DNA of 39,939 nt from assembly GCA_003254885.1 (NCBI GenBank), contig QANT01004023.1:1-39939 (forward strand), read 5' to 3'. Made by a program: the position numbers and the translations under genes. Shown piece after piece: positions 22,103 through 34,430 of the stretch. The DNA comes from Purshia tridentata (Eukaryota; Streptophyta; Magnoliopsida; Rosales; Rosaceae). Each line of letters starts with the position of its first letter. Positions within the stretch are counted from its first letter, which is position 1. The notes beneath the pieces are model-generated. The model ran no database searches, was not told the DNA's origin, and saw only the letters and a program-made list of their open reading frames with translations.

Positions 22103-25100
22103 TGCCCAAGTTAACAGGTGACATGTATGATTTTAAAAGACCGACTAACCACTGCCAACTGCTCTTGTTGGAAAATTATTACAGAACCTAATCTCTCTTT
22201 CCCTTCCACACTTTACTCTTTGTAATTTCTCTCTACTTTGAATTTCTTTCTTTCCTCACAATTTTTGCAATATAATAATGCTTCCCTCTGTTTTTGTTTC
22301 ATTAAATATTGGAGAGGTTCTTCTCTTCAAGGCCAAGCTTGCTTGCTTCCATCTTTGACATACTTTTTTTTTTTTACTGACACATTTGCCAACTATTCTA
22401 ACAGACCTCTCTTTGCTGTTACACACTCATTTTTCTCAGTGCCAACTAACCCCCTTTCATTTCTTTTGAGAAGGCTCATTATGCTCCTAACCTCCATCAT
22501 CCTCCATCTACATCATTGCACATCACTCTAACACCTGGGCCCACACTGGGCCCTTGAAAATCTTCCCCTGTGTACCGTTGGATCTCTGCTTAGTACACAC
22601 CTTCCATGTTAAAGATGCCTTCCACTTGTTCATTTGGTGGACCCCATTTGACAGGTGTAGGTCTCTGATGGGACCACTGAGAGTGTAGGCTGTGGGTGCA
22701 TAGCAGAGATTAGTATCCCATTTTCTTTAAGTTAATTTAATACTAATTGGCAGTACTTGTAATCTTTTTCTTTTTACTTTGGAGGGGTTTTGGGTCTCAG
22801 ACCCTCAGGAACATAAGGAATAATGGAATCTAATCATCAATTTACCTCCTTGTCCTGGTACGGTTTCCAGCTGTAGTAATGTGTTTTAACGTTTTTGCCT
22901 GTTCAAAGCCTCTCTCTGAGGCCTTCTCAGTGAGCCAACCAACCTGGTCAAACCAAATTATCTGGTCAACCCTCCTTAGGCCTGGTTGTGATCTTGCTGG
23001 AAAAACCAAAAATTATTCCGAAAATAGCGGCTAATTTGCTCCCAGGCCATGATCTGGTGTGACACACTTCACCCTACAATTCAGTCATCAAAATATTCTT
23101 TTAACAAATTATCAACTCTGTGTGTGTGATATTATTTAATTTGTGTTTTGTGAAAGGGGGTCCAAAATAAGTACTGCAAAGCAAATAAAAATAGGTAGAT
23201 ACGATGATAAGGATGGTACACCTAACTGATCAGTGTGGGTACTCACACTAAATCATGCCCTCTCAGTTCATTTCAAGGTGGGGCAAGAAAATGACTCAAG
23301 CAGAAGAAGAAGAATAGGAAGATGATCTTATTTTTCAATATTTTTTGTAAGGGGTTTGCTTGTTTGCAGATTCAAACTGAAAAGCTAAACAGTGATTTGG
23401 GTTTGATCAAAGGAGGTTTGATTGTTGTAAAGTGATTAATTATGCTCAAATTGACTTGGTTGAGAGCATGTAAAACTCTTACATTCAACTTTAGCGAATG
23501 CATCCAAAACCATGACCATGATGATGCATTGGAATAAAAGCATCACCCCATGCTATTTTAATTTGAATATATAAAAGCCTTTTCATTTAATTTTGGCCAG
23601 CTCTACTTCAATCTGAATAAAGGCACACATTTTATTCAATTCAGCCAGCTTCCTCATAAAAATGTTTCAAATTCCGAAACCCCACCCAAAAAAAAAAAAA
23701 AAAGGACTTGATNAAAAAAAGGGACTTGATTATGATATAAATAGCAATAATTCAGGTTGGGTAATCTGGGTGACATTCAAGAGAGGGCAGGTTAGATCCA
23801 GAACAATGCTGCATGTGTTAAAACATAAGTGAAATGCAGCACAACTTGTTCGTTCATAAACAAGTTAACAAGCAACATTATTAAGCTAATAAAGCAGAGC
23901 AGAAGCACAACCAAGAGAGTAAAGACTAAAAGAGAGAGTGAGTGAGAGAGGAGTTGTATGTATCACGCGTGAGGCATGCATTGAGGTTCAGGTGGGTCTC
24001 TAATCCAAGATGTGGTCCTGCCCTGATTAGCAATGATGGGATTGATACCTAAGAGACGAATCTTACAAGATTTATCAGCCCCATTCACATTTTCTAAACC
24101 CCAAATTCTCTGCATAAAAAAAAAAAAAAAAGCTCTAATCTTTGCTTTACAGTTTACATAACATAGTTCACAGCCCATGCCTCAGTACTCTTTTTGGCCT
24201 GGAAGATTTATACTTTTAAAAGAAGCTGAAGCTAACTTTTACTTCTTTACTCAAAAAGTTGCCACCCCTCCTTTTTTCTCAATTACACAAAGCTCTACTA
24301 CTTGTTGCTTGCAGTTGCAGAGATGAGAATTGAGAACCCAAGTACCCAATCCAACCCAAAAACCATCCCTTTCTTGTATTATATTATATTGTTCTAGTAA
24401 GTTGTATTGTATTATTTTAATGGGTGCTTGGAGTTTGAAAGCACAGTACAACTCATCAACAAAGCATTAAACAATGAGCTTTATTTGTAAACTTAATTCA
24501 GTCCATCATGGAGGTTAGAGAAATTAATAAATCAAAGAAGAATCCCTAAACTCCATTTATATAAATATAAAAAAAATCTATATAACTTACAATGAAAATA
24601 ATCAAAGCATGCGCAGAAGACAAGTAATCATCACCCTCCAGATTTAGGTATGATGCATGCATTGGTCTTTGATGCAACTCATCGAACCCATGACGGCTCA
24701 GAGCAAAACAATCATTAATTTTAAGTCATTGATGTTTCTACAAACCCAAAAAAATAAAGTTCCTGCAGTGGTTACTAAATCATTTTTTATATGAAAGTAC
24801 TAAAATTAGACTAGTTGAATTGCAAATACTGCTGGCTAGAGCATCCATAGAAAAAAGAAAATCAAAGAGCATATGAGAAATTGCTTTGACCCTGTTGATG
24901 ATAAAGATTGATACGTTGAGAAGCTGAGCTGAGCATTATAGGTACTTCATCTTCTGCAACTTACTGAGAAATAAGACCTGAACAAGATTTTATTCTCTTC
25001 TCGAAAGGACCAAGTGTCCCCAATCAAATCAAAATATAGTCCATAAAACATGATTCTAGGGATATATTGTATCAGTAAGTAGCCCAGTAGGTGTTGACCT

Positions 25101-28064
25101 ATACATCTAGTCTCCATTCCCCATGTCAAATTATGGAATATCTCCTTTTTTCTTGGCTGCAAACCTGCACCTACTGGACATCTAACATTTTTCAGTAAGA
25201 TAGTTCCATTTGGTTAAACTAAAAATTCTCAATGCGTTTGCTAGTACATAGATACTAACCCTGTAAACATCTCCAAGTTAATAAGAGCATCTAATCCGAA
25301 TTTATTGGCAATGGGACATACCCCACAGATATGACATGCCTTGAGTCAAACAAATGAACAATTATATATTGAATAATGTGGGAACCCTTATGATCATAGA
25401 GCATATACATAAATTATCACTACTGTGTCATATAAATGTAAGAATATCAAATCTAAAATCAGTTGGCAAGTGAGGCCGGGGATGAGACAAGACTTTACAT
25501 TCTTGGTATAAGATAATTTTTCAATGAACTTATTATGAAAATTACCAACATTCATGAGTAATCGGCCGATAATTATTTGCTTTAGTGATTTTTTTTGTTT
25601 ATTCGTGGCAAACATTACGATTTCATATCCAAAATCCAACCTTTTCTTTTCTCTTTAAAAAAAAGTGGAAGCCAGAAATTCCAGAATAGTGTGCAAACCT
25701 CCGCTTTTAAATTCAGATCATACTGTTGTGGGCCAATTTATTCAATGACGTCTGAAGGCCCACTAGGTTTTCCATCATAGAATTTGAGTAAATCCAAAAC
25801 TTGATATAATAGCCCAGTCTAGAGAGGGGCCCTTGTTCTATTATTTGGGCCACAAGGGTTGGTCCAACACCGCAGCGCTGGCCTAAGCCTCTGAGTCAAA
25901 CTTAGGATTGAGTGCCTAACTTGGAACAAATAGAAAAGGAGGCCCATTGGAACATCTATTTACCTCTTTCTTTAATCTTTTCTCTAGAAAAAAATTCCTT
26001 TAATTACTTTGGAGGCTCATTGGGCCTCGAAAGTAGATCCGAACAGAAAATATTTATGATATTAACTCAATTGGTGATGTTTATTGAGATTGACTTAATT
26101 GGCCGAGAACAAATGCTTCTCTTTACGTTCCAAAATTGGAATCATTCCCCTTTTTGTAATTAAAAAAAAAAACTCTAAGTGGTGATAGAGAATGAAAAAA
26201 TGAGTTAAAATTTAGAACATTATAGTTTTAAATTTGATTCCTTAAATATAACTTAATCTTTCTATTTAACTAAATTCGATTACATTTTCACTATAACCCG
26301 TATGATAAATAAATACTTGTTTAATTATTAAACCTTACGGGTCCATTTAGATATATTTTTGTCCTAGTGTTCATATTATAGATAAAACTCTAAACTTTGA
26401 TGATCGACAAAAGAATTTGGTAGATAAAGGCTATGTATCTGCAGCAGATATCAGTAAATCAAATAACTTATGGTTGTTAGTAAGTAATAACTAAAAAGTG
26501 TACGCAGGGTTCAGAAACTTAGAGAAAAAACAAGGGACAAAACAACTAAGCAAGGCAAAAAACCAGAAAAGAGTGATCGTGGTGATATTGTGACAATGAC
26601 AATGCGACCATATATACATTAATACACAGGGCCCTGAGAAGCGTACGTGTCGACCGATATCAATGGGGTCCCCTGCAACAAAAATTCGCCTATTTGATTT
26701 TAATTCTGCATCACCATCTCAAACTTACCAAGACCTTTTCCTTTTCCTTTTTTTTAAAACCATAAATTCATACATTAAAAATCAATAAAGACACAATTGC
26801 CAGTAATGTGGTGAGTGACATTTAAGATGTACCAACAAGAAGGCCGGAAGCTCTGAGCACTGGGCCAGCTAGCCAACATCAAGATAAGAATTCAATGGAA
26901 TTCATCTGCTCTATTAAATTCAGATCATGTTTATCATGAGTACCAAATTGCCATAAATTTCCATGTGAGATCTTGTATGGTATAATGTCTAACAATAAAA
27001 ATAGGGTTTCGATCTTCTGTTAATGTATAAGTATATAAATAATCTATAAAATGTAAGAGTGGCAGTTACTCAAATTTGACTGTGTACATATACGTATGTG
27101 ATACAAACATATTTAATTATGAACTTATAAAAACAATCTCAAACTCTGAGTATGTATTCATGCACACATTGAACACATTAGTGTGGTAAGATTAGATGAA
27201 AGTCACGCGATCGAGGTTGGGAATTGAACACTGTCTAGGACCCTACCCCAGCCTAGGTAGCTGGTGGCAAATTGACAAGCAAAGAAATAGAAAGATTGTG
27301 GTCCAAACTCTCCAAAATCCAAAGGGCATGCATGCATGCAGAGAAATCACGGTTGTGTTGTGTAGGTCTCCTCGGGTGAAACAGGAGTCCTTAAGAGGGA
27401 GCAATGAGCATGGAGCCATGCATTGACTAATTTGAAATTGGCATCAGATCGATATATATTCAGAACAATTATTAGCAAAAATGCTTTGACAGGGTTCGTC
27501 CTTGCATATTGTCACAGTACTCTCGTTATTGGACAATCACACCACCTGAGATGGCCAGACAGGTCACCATCCCGTGAGCTGTAACCTGCACTATATTTCA
27601 TGCATCACTCACACCGCAGTTAATATATAGCAAACTCGTTTGGGGACCATTTCAACTTTGTTTACTTGTTTACATGTACATACATGCACGTACATTTTTT
27701 GGATTACATTGGCTCGGATTGGTTTGGATTGAGTACGAGACAAGATCTAAAACTATTTTCGGATCTTATATTCTCAGGCCACCATCTTGGATTCTATGTA
27801 TCATGTGTCATTGTGTCCCAATTCCCGACTCCCAATTCTATTAAGAAGAACACAGACACACACTTATTATATGCAAGTTTCTCAACACCAAAGTTAATTA
27901 ATGGACCTGGAAATTTTGCATATAGACCACCTAACTGAATGTCCTAGTAAGTTACATATGAGAGCTTAGACACCATTCATTTTGGTTTGACTGTATGATT
28001 TATGGCATGGGCTTGACCACCTTAAATTATTACCAACTTACTTTGCTTAATATATACATAGGCC
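22103..28064. other. Promoter region of the bHLH74-like gene followed by a gene-free spacer
   Basis: The first few hundred bases (about 22103-22700) are the likely leader/promoter of the bHLH74-like gene on the minus strand. The rest shows no supported gene; scattered open frames lack domains. About 25730-26030 carries several TGGGCC/GGCCCA sites. A CATG run lies at 27327-27340. An ambiguous base (n) sits at 23713 between two near-identical poly(A)-ggacttgat copies, marking uncertain assembly of a short A-rich duplication. Confidence 0.55.
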
Positions 28065-28383
28065 TTTTCAGATATGAGATTCTACATCCAGACTTTATTT
28101 GTGGGATGAAACGGATGAGCTCATTTTATGTAGTTTTTCAATAATCTGAACCGTTCATTTTTTATGCTTCTATTCATAAATCATCTTTTTAAAAATTAGC
28201 CAAATTAAAGATTATTTGTCTATCTAACTCTAATCAAATACATAGAAAAACTAAATATTTTTGATAAAATAGTCTATTTGGGAGTAAAAAATAAAAGGGT
28301 TCGGATTGTTGAAAAATTATATGAAGTGAGTCCATCTGCCATATTCCAAAAATAAGTCTAAATGTGAGATTCCATATCTAAAA
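28065..28383. mobile_element. MITE-like fold-back element with about 100-bp imperfect terminal inverted repeats
   Basis: The left arm (about 28065-28166) and the reverse complement of the right arm (about 28284-28383) align along their whole length with substitutions and a few single-base gaps. Left segments such as agatat..ga, tttttcaataatctgaacc and cattttttat have counterparts agatatgga, tttttcaacaatccgaacc and tattttttac in the inverted right arm. The centre is AT-rich without coding capacity. This is what a miniature inverted-repeat transposable element looks like. The exact ends and target-site duplication are unclear, so superfamily is not assigned. Confidence 0.75.
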
Positions 28384-30553
28384 TCTGTACACATATATGG
28401 ATCTTGTTGAACCTTATTTACCTACCATATATGTTCATAACTTCATATTCACATGATCTCACTTTCTATCTCTATAAAATCTTTGTACATATCATGCATT
28501 TACTCTCTTTAAATCTTCATGAAAATTTTCTTTGAAAGAAATTGGAGCATCCAAGATCTTTATAAAGATTTAAACAAAGTCTATAATATTATCACGTAGA
28601 TGAATATGCCCTAGTACCATTTGAAGAAATCAATTAGTTATAAATTAAGATATCTCTGATTTCACTATTACTTTGTACAATTTGATATACAAGTATACAA
28701 CTATTGGAGGAAAACATTTCCTATGGTCAAAGAAATTGACATGTACAAATCACAAAATTATAGGAGTACAAGTGGCTCATCACACAGCTGGTATATTAAA
28801 GAAATTTGCTGTATATCATTCACTCAAATCAAATCTGGTTGATTTTGCATTCCTTAAATATATAAAATATATAGACCACTTCTAAAATGGATGGGAATTT
28901 GGATACTGAGACAGCATTCGAACACTAACACAATATATATAATGGGCTGGCTTTGATATATCCAGCTCGTCCGCAGCTAATTAAGATTATGAACAGAAAA
29001 TTACTTTTCCAAGTCTGTCTTACGTGACTCTGTTTTTCCCTCTCCAACCTGTAAACAACAAGATTGTAATCATATTTGTTGACTAAACTCAACGAGGGTT
29101 GAAGAAATTTGTGATAAATGTTCCTTTCTTTTCTGTTAAATGCAACAAATACCTATTTGCTTTGCGATCTTTTCCACAAGAACTTGCACTCTTTTTGACC
29201 ATTGAACTCATCACTAGACACTCCTATCAACTTTCTTTGCTATGTTGTTGTTGGGTTGCTTCCCTCATATACCTCTCTTTTTTATGTCCAATCATGTCTT
29301 ATTTTTTTCTCTCAAATTTTCTTTCATTCATTCGTCTCTAGTCTTATGGATTTTCCGCCGTAACATTACAAGAGTATGGGCAAAGTGCTTTACAAGAGGT
29401 CAACTACAGTAAAGAAACTATTGACTTTATAAATGTGATTGCACACACAATAAAAAAAAATTATGATGATTTCATTATTCTTTTTTACTCACAATTTTAA
29501 TTCGAATTTGAATAGTTTTATCGAAGTGAAAAAATATTATTAGATCAACAATTAGTTGATTTTTTCGTATCTACTTGAATTTATATACCATTACCAATAC
29601 CATTAAGGATCAAGCAAACATGAAGACGATTCGGATCAGTAATCATTTTAGCTACTTTATTTGGTGTAGCTTCCAGCTTTTGCGCCACCGATTCCTTATT
29701 GTCCACCAATCATATAAACTCGGTATTTCTGTAATGGTCAAGATATGCAATCCAACTCACACGTGAATTAACAATTGGCAAGCACTGCAAACGTGGGAAT
29801 GGTTTTATTTACACAAGTTTTCTAAGCATCCACACCACGACATGGAATAGCTTTAAGTTCATTAACATCTCTCTTTGGATTACAGCAAGCGGAATTACAA
29901 AAGCTTAAGAATTTTTTAACCCCATGACTGCTTTTGCCAAAAAGAAAGTGCTAACTAATGATCATGATGATCCTTCAAATCCTAAAATAAGCCAACTAAA
30001 GTCTTCATCTAAGAATCTCTCCCGCCCTTTTTTAAATAATGAAGTGGAATGTTTGCTGCCTTAGAGGAAAGCTCAAATAACAAAAGGAAGGATTGCAATG
30101 ATGGTGTTATGCAGATTAAGGAACAAGGATGAGATGGTGTTAGTCAAAGCAAAGAAGACTCTTTTACATTATTGGGAAACATTGAGCTGGTTTTGTACTT
30201 GGGAGGACCTATAAAAGTTTAAAAGCAAGTTCAATTATGGAAGGGCCACTTCTATATTGCCAAAAATCATATTGCTGAATTTAATCATTAGGCTCCATAT
30301 TACAAAATCTATCTTCATTAATCCGATTTGAGCCAAAAGGTTGGGTAGGAAAAAGTTTCTTACACTTTTGTTACATAGAGATAACTGGCCCCTACCGTTG
30401 TCTATGATTAATGAACCCCCTAATTTCCTCCACTAAACCATCACATTACAAAATCAACATCACCTTTTTTTCCCTCCCTAACACCACCCATTTCTTCCTT
30501 TTTCTTGTTCATGCAAAAACTTTAGACATTTGCAACAAAAGACACAAGGGTTG
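28384..30553. other. AT-rich spacer and 3' flank of ANT
   Basis: No gene is supported. Short plus-strand frames (28673-28885, 29099-29341, 29575-29766) are hydrophobic or biased translations of AT-rich DNA without domains. The right end should include the ANT 3'UTR, which reads leftwards from 30553. Confidence 0.6.
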
Positions 30554-33500
30554 TTAGGTATCATTCCAAGCAGCAAAAAGTGGCAAATGAGACATGGAGA
30601 TAGCAGCAGGCCTCAACTGGGCTGTTGGGAACCAAGAACTAACAGCAGCAGCAGTACTTGGACTGATAAACTTTGATGCCAATGGAGGTTTTGCAAAGAG
30701 CATTGTGGAACCGGATTTATCTGGGCTAGCTTCTCTGGAGCTGCTCAAACTAGTCACCAATGAGGAAGGATTTGAAAAATGAGCCCCAACCTTGGCCGAT
30801 TCATCCATCATTGGTTGACCAGAGTTCACTGATTCAAGTCCAATAAGGTCTTGCAATGCCATTGAGAAGGAAGGATTCCTATAATTATTCCCTGAACCAA
30901 CTGATTTCTCATCAAGTGTTTGAACACATGTATTCGGCTGTTGCTGTGGAGATTGGTACAGAGCCATCTTCCAGTCTGAATCATTCCCATAGCTATTTTC
31001 GGGTTGGTTGGCTTCACCACCATTGTTCTGTGTTGATGGGTTATAATCAATGGCCTCATTGTTAGGTTCAATTTCCTTGGTGCGCCTAGCAAATTCTCCC
31101 GCCAGAAGGGTATTGCTGGCCATGATCTTTTCAACATCATATCTGGTAATGTCAAAGTTGGTGACAGCATTTACCCCGCGGAACTTGATTGCAGCTATGT
31201 CATAAGCTTCTGCTGCTTCCTCTTGGGTACCTGAAATTCAATTTAGTGAGAATTTGTTACGTTACTTGCAGCTTTGCAAGAAAAATTAAGACTTTCCGAG
31301 AAAAATGTAGCCTTTAATAAAGATATTTTAGCTAGGAAGTCCTTTTGTTACTCTTTATCTTCACTGAGAGAACAACCTTTAAAAAGTTAATTCTTGCAGT
31401 GCCAAAGCAGACATCATCAGCCTTAAAAAAGTGAGAGAACAGAGGTGCCACAAAAATGAGTCCTTTTAGAAAAGTTCTTAATCACAGTAACAGTCCTCAT
31501 GAAATTTAGAACATGACCAAAAACTATAGGAAATAATGCAAACAGCGAACAAATAAAAATTAAAAACAAAATGGATCCACACCGAGGAGTTTAAACCATT
31601 TAGGAACTTACCGAATGTCCCAAGATAAAGGTCCTTGTTTCCTGCTACCCTGCCAATCCGAGCTTGCCATCTTCCATGCTGGTGATGTCTGCAGAAAACC
31701 AATATGAGAAAACAAACTAGAATTAAAACAAAAAAGTTACTTCAACCTTAAAAATTGGGATACAATGCAAAGGAAAACCAAGCAGAACCTTGTTACTCCT
31801 CGGTAAATTGAAGCCCCCCTTGAAAATCCACTGCTTTTCCTGAAAATCAAAGGAACACATGAATACTATTCTGAAAATTTAGAAGAATTAGGAAACACAT
31901 TCCAAGTATAAACCAGAAACTCTTACCTTCTCAGATGCGCAACATATTCCTGCCGGCTCATATTTTTCATCTCTTCAATTTGTGTGGTGTAATTTTCCAA
32001 CTGCCAAAAGACCAAGAAATGACATTTCAGCTACTAAAAGCTTCAAAATAAAATGATGAACCCCAAGAAAGAGTTGATCATGAACCATACCGGGAAGTTT
32101 ATATGGGTTGAAGGGCCCCAGTACTTAAGGGCAGCCAGATCATAAGCTCTTGCAGCTTTCTCTTCCATATCATAGCCCCCTGTCGTAAAAAATGAGAAAT
32201 TGATTAGTGAAAATGAATAACAAAAGTGATAAAAACTAAAACCATCATTATTGTTCTAGAGAAAAGGCTCACCCAGATAAACTGCATTATTTGATTGGAA
32301 TGGCATCCACCAAGCAGCATAAGCATGGTACAGGTCAGAATTAATAGCAGGAGTCAGATTAGCAACAGGTAGGGACCAAAAATTGCTGTAAAAAACATGT
32401 ACTTCCAAACATATGCTATGAGTGGTACTATTTTGCTTGACCAACCTTGCCTTCCTTTTCTGGTTTGCCCTTCCTTCTTGCAACTGTTGTCCCACAGATG
32501 AGCTTCATATCTACCAGTCCATCTATGTCTGATGGAAGGAAGTAAATTTAAAAGTGTTACTTGAACATTCAGAGAAGAAGAAACTCAGAGTAATGTAATG
32601 AAAAACAGCAGTAAAACACATTATATAAGTGAAGAAATGGGTTTTTAACATTTTAAGAGAGGGTTAGTTCGAACCTTGTGACACCTCTATACTGTGAAGT
32701 TCTCTGCCCAAATGTGTCAATGGACTTCCTATGCACTGGCTGCTTTTGAATGACTTTTGCAGAACCTCTCTTCTTTGTTTCCATGGCCACACACTCAGTT
32801 TCAGTGGGTGAGATCTGCCTTGGAGCTGTGACACAGCTGGACTGAGAGCCAGGGCTCATGGATAGGGTAAGAGACTGTATATCCCCACAGTTCATTGCAC
32901 CATTAACAGACCCAGAAGGGCCAGAACCACCACCATCATCGACCACATTGCTATTCATCTGCTGCTCCAGAGCATGATGATACTGTCTAGCCACCCAGTT
33001 TTTCAAGCAAGGTATTTCACCTTCTGGGATTTGGGTTAAATGGGGATCAGAGCCTGCAATGTGGGTCTGCTTAGATTCTTGCTCCAAATGTGTGTGATAA
33101 ATTTCCTGGCAAGGGATTCCAGAATAGTATGGGTGGGATTGTACTGGAATATGTTGCTCTTGGCTTCCATAATCATGGCTTCCATAGATGCTGTCTAAGC
33201 TGAGAGCCATTGCTTCTCTTTCTTGGCTTTCATAGTCATGGCTTCCCATGCTTGCACCACTTAGAAAGTCCTCAAGTTTTGGGGAAGAGTTGGGCACCAT
33301 TCCTTAACATAGAAAAATGAAATCTTTCAGAAAATGAAGGAAAGCAATTTTATTTGGCACAGAACATGAAAAAGTACAACATATTAAAGCGTAAGCAAAC
33401 CAAACCAAACCTTCTGTCTGTGACCTACTGAGAGCTTCCATGATACAGAGAGACCCATCTGACTTGAGTGGCATTACAGACAAGGGAGAGTGAAAGCCAC

Positions 33501-33732
33501 CATTTTGATGATCTCCAACTCCATAACAGATTGCAGAGGTGTTGAGGTGTGGGGTCAGGTAGAAGCTGCTTGGAAGAGCAGCTGAAGAAGCCTGACCTTG
33601 ATGATGATGATTGTAGTGGTGATGAGGGTCAGAAGTAACCTCCATTTTCAAGTGGGGTGAGAGTGAGAACCCCAACCAGTTATTACTGCTTCCATTGTTG
33701 TTATTATTATGATCATTCATGGGGGGCTTCAT
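30554..33732 (-). CDS. ANT: AINTEGUMENTA (AP2/ERF, double AP2 domain), 9 coding exons, 669 aa
   Basis: On the minus strand exons run 33732-33411, 33302-32675, 32528-32446, 32281-32273, 32179-32091, 32000-31927, 31839-31789, 31688-31612 and 31230-30554, totalling 670 codons with TAA. ANT is a nuclear factor that promotes organ growth and cell proliferation in primordia and ovules. Seen: an Asn-rich start and WLGFSLS (19-25), [16 protein letters not shown] (the part of exon 1 most specific to ANT), PKLEDFL (115-121), [14 protein letters not shown], a basic patch before [16 protein letters not shown]2 repeat 1 (about 310-378), a linker, AP2 repeat 2 (about 412-480), and the terminal motif PLFAAW. 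Repeat 1 carries the roughly 10-residue insertion of the ANT group. No miR172 site was noticed, as expected for this lineage. AIL1 is the main alternative, but its N-terminus differs. Confidence 0.96.
32273..32281 (-). other. ANT: Nine-nucleotide micro-exon of ANT
   Basis: TTTATCTGG is bounded on the minus strand by acceptor TGCAG and donor GTGAGC. Joined to the G ending exon 3 and the GG starting exon 5, it encodes Val345-Tyr346-Leu347 and the first base of Gly348, restoring the invariant VYLGGY strand of AP2 repeat 1. A 9-nt exon at this position is an established feature of AP2/ANT-type genes. Exon finders easily miss it; without it the frame would be kept but the three residues would be lost. 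Confidence 0.93.
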
Positions 33733-34430
33733 CTCTTCAGCTTCTTTCTCTCTCTTCCTTTTCTCTCTACTAATTTTAATGGTTCACTTCTATTCCAAGC
33801 TCCAAGGTAACTCAATCATTGAGAGCAAATAAACTAATCATATCAAAATCCCTCTAATATGAAAAACTTGGTTGTTTGTTGTCTGGCTTCTGAACTCGCA
33901 CCAACAAAATTATCAACCACCAAAATTCTTCATTCTATGCTCTCGCATATATAACATCTCTCTCTCTCTCTATCTTTCTCTCTCTAAGAAAACAAGAAAA
34001 CCTGTGGTCTCTTGAAACTAAACAAAAAGAATGAATATTTCTAGCAAGCGATATATGCTGGAGAGCACCCCATCATCCCATAGGGATCTGTGTAGATGAG
34101 AAAGACCACAACTTTTGCTTTTCTCTCACTTCTCTTCTCTTCACTTGGCTTTTTTCTTAAACCCTACTAAAAACCCAGATCAAATATTAACACCAAAACC
34201 TTCCTCCAAGTCCCCAACATACAACACTACCCTTTAACTCTCAAAATACATGACCTATTTGGCTATAGGTCTTGCACATTACTTTAGATAACCCAGCAAT
34301 TATTATCAACTTTTCCTCCTCTCTCTTCAATATTGACAGTGGCCAGTTGAATCTAGTGGGTGAGCAAAAGCCAATAGGGTGAGAGAGAGGGGGAGAGAGA
34401 AATGGTCAGATATGTAAAACTGGGGCTGCT
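33733..34430 (-). promoter_or_regulatory. ANT 5' leader / proximal promoter with GA-CT tracts
   Basis: Directly upstream of the ANT start codon lie CT-rich tracts at about 33958-33995 (GAGA on the coding strand) and a purine tract at 34380-34400 (CT on the coding strand). GA repeats are bound by plant BASIC PENTACYSTEINE proteins. The transcription start cannot be fixed; the CT-rich stretch before the ATG probably belongs to the 5'UTR. Confidence 0.45.

Noticed and set aside
29099..29341. Plus-strand 80-codon hydrophobic frame
   Set aside because: The hydrophobicity follows from T-rich DNA; there is no family resemblance and no promoter or splice context.
33304..33410. Extension of ANT exon 1 into intron 1 (ending in a Phe-rich tail)
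   Set aside because: The donor at 33410 joined to 33302 gives the conserved continuation toward PKLEDFL; the extension is only what intron retention would produce.
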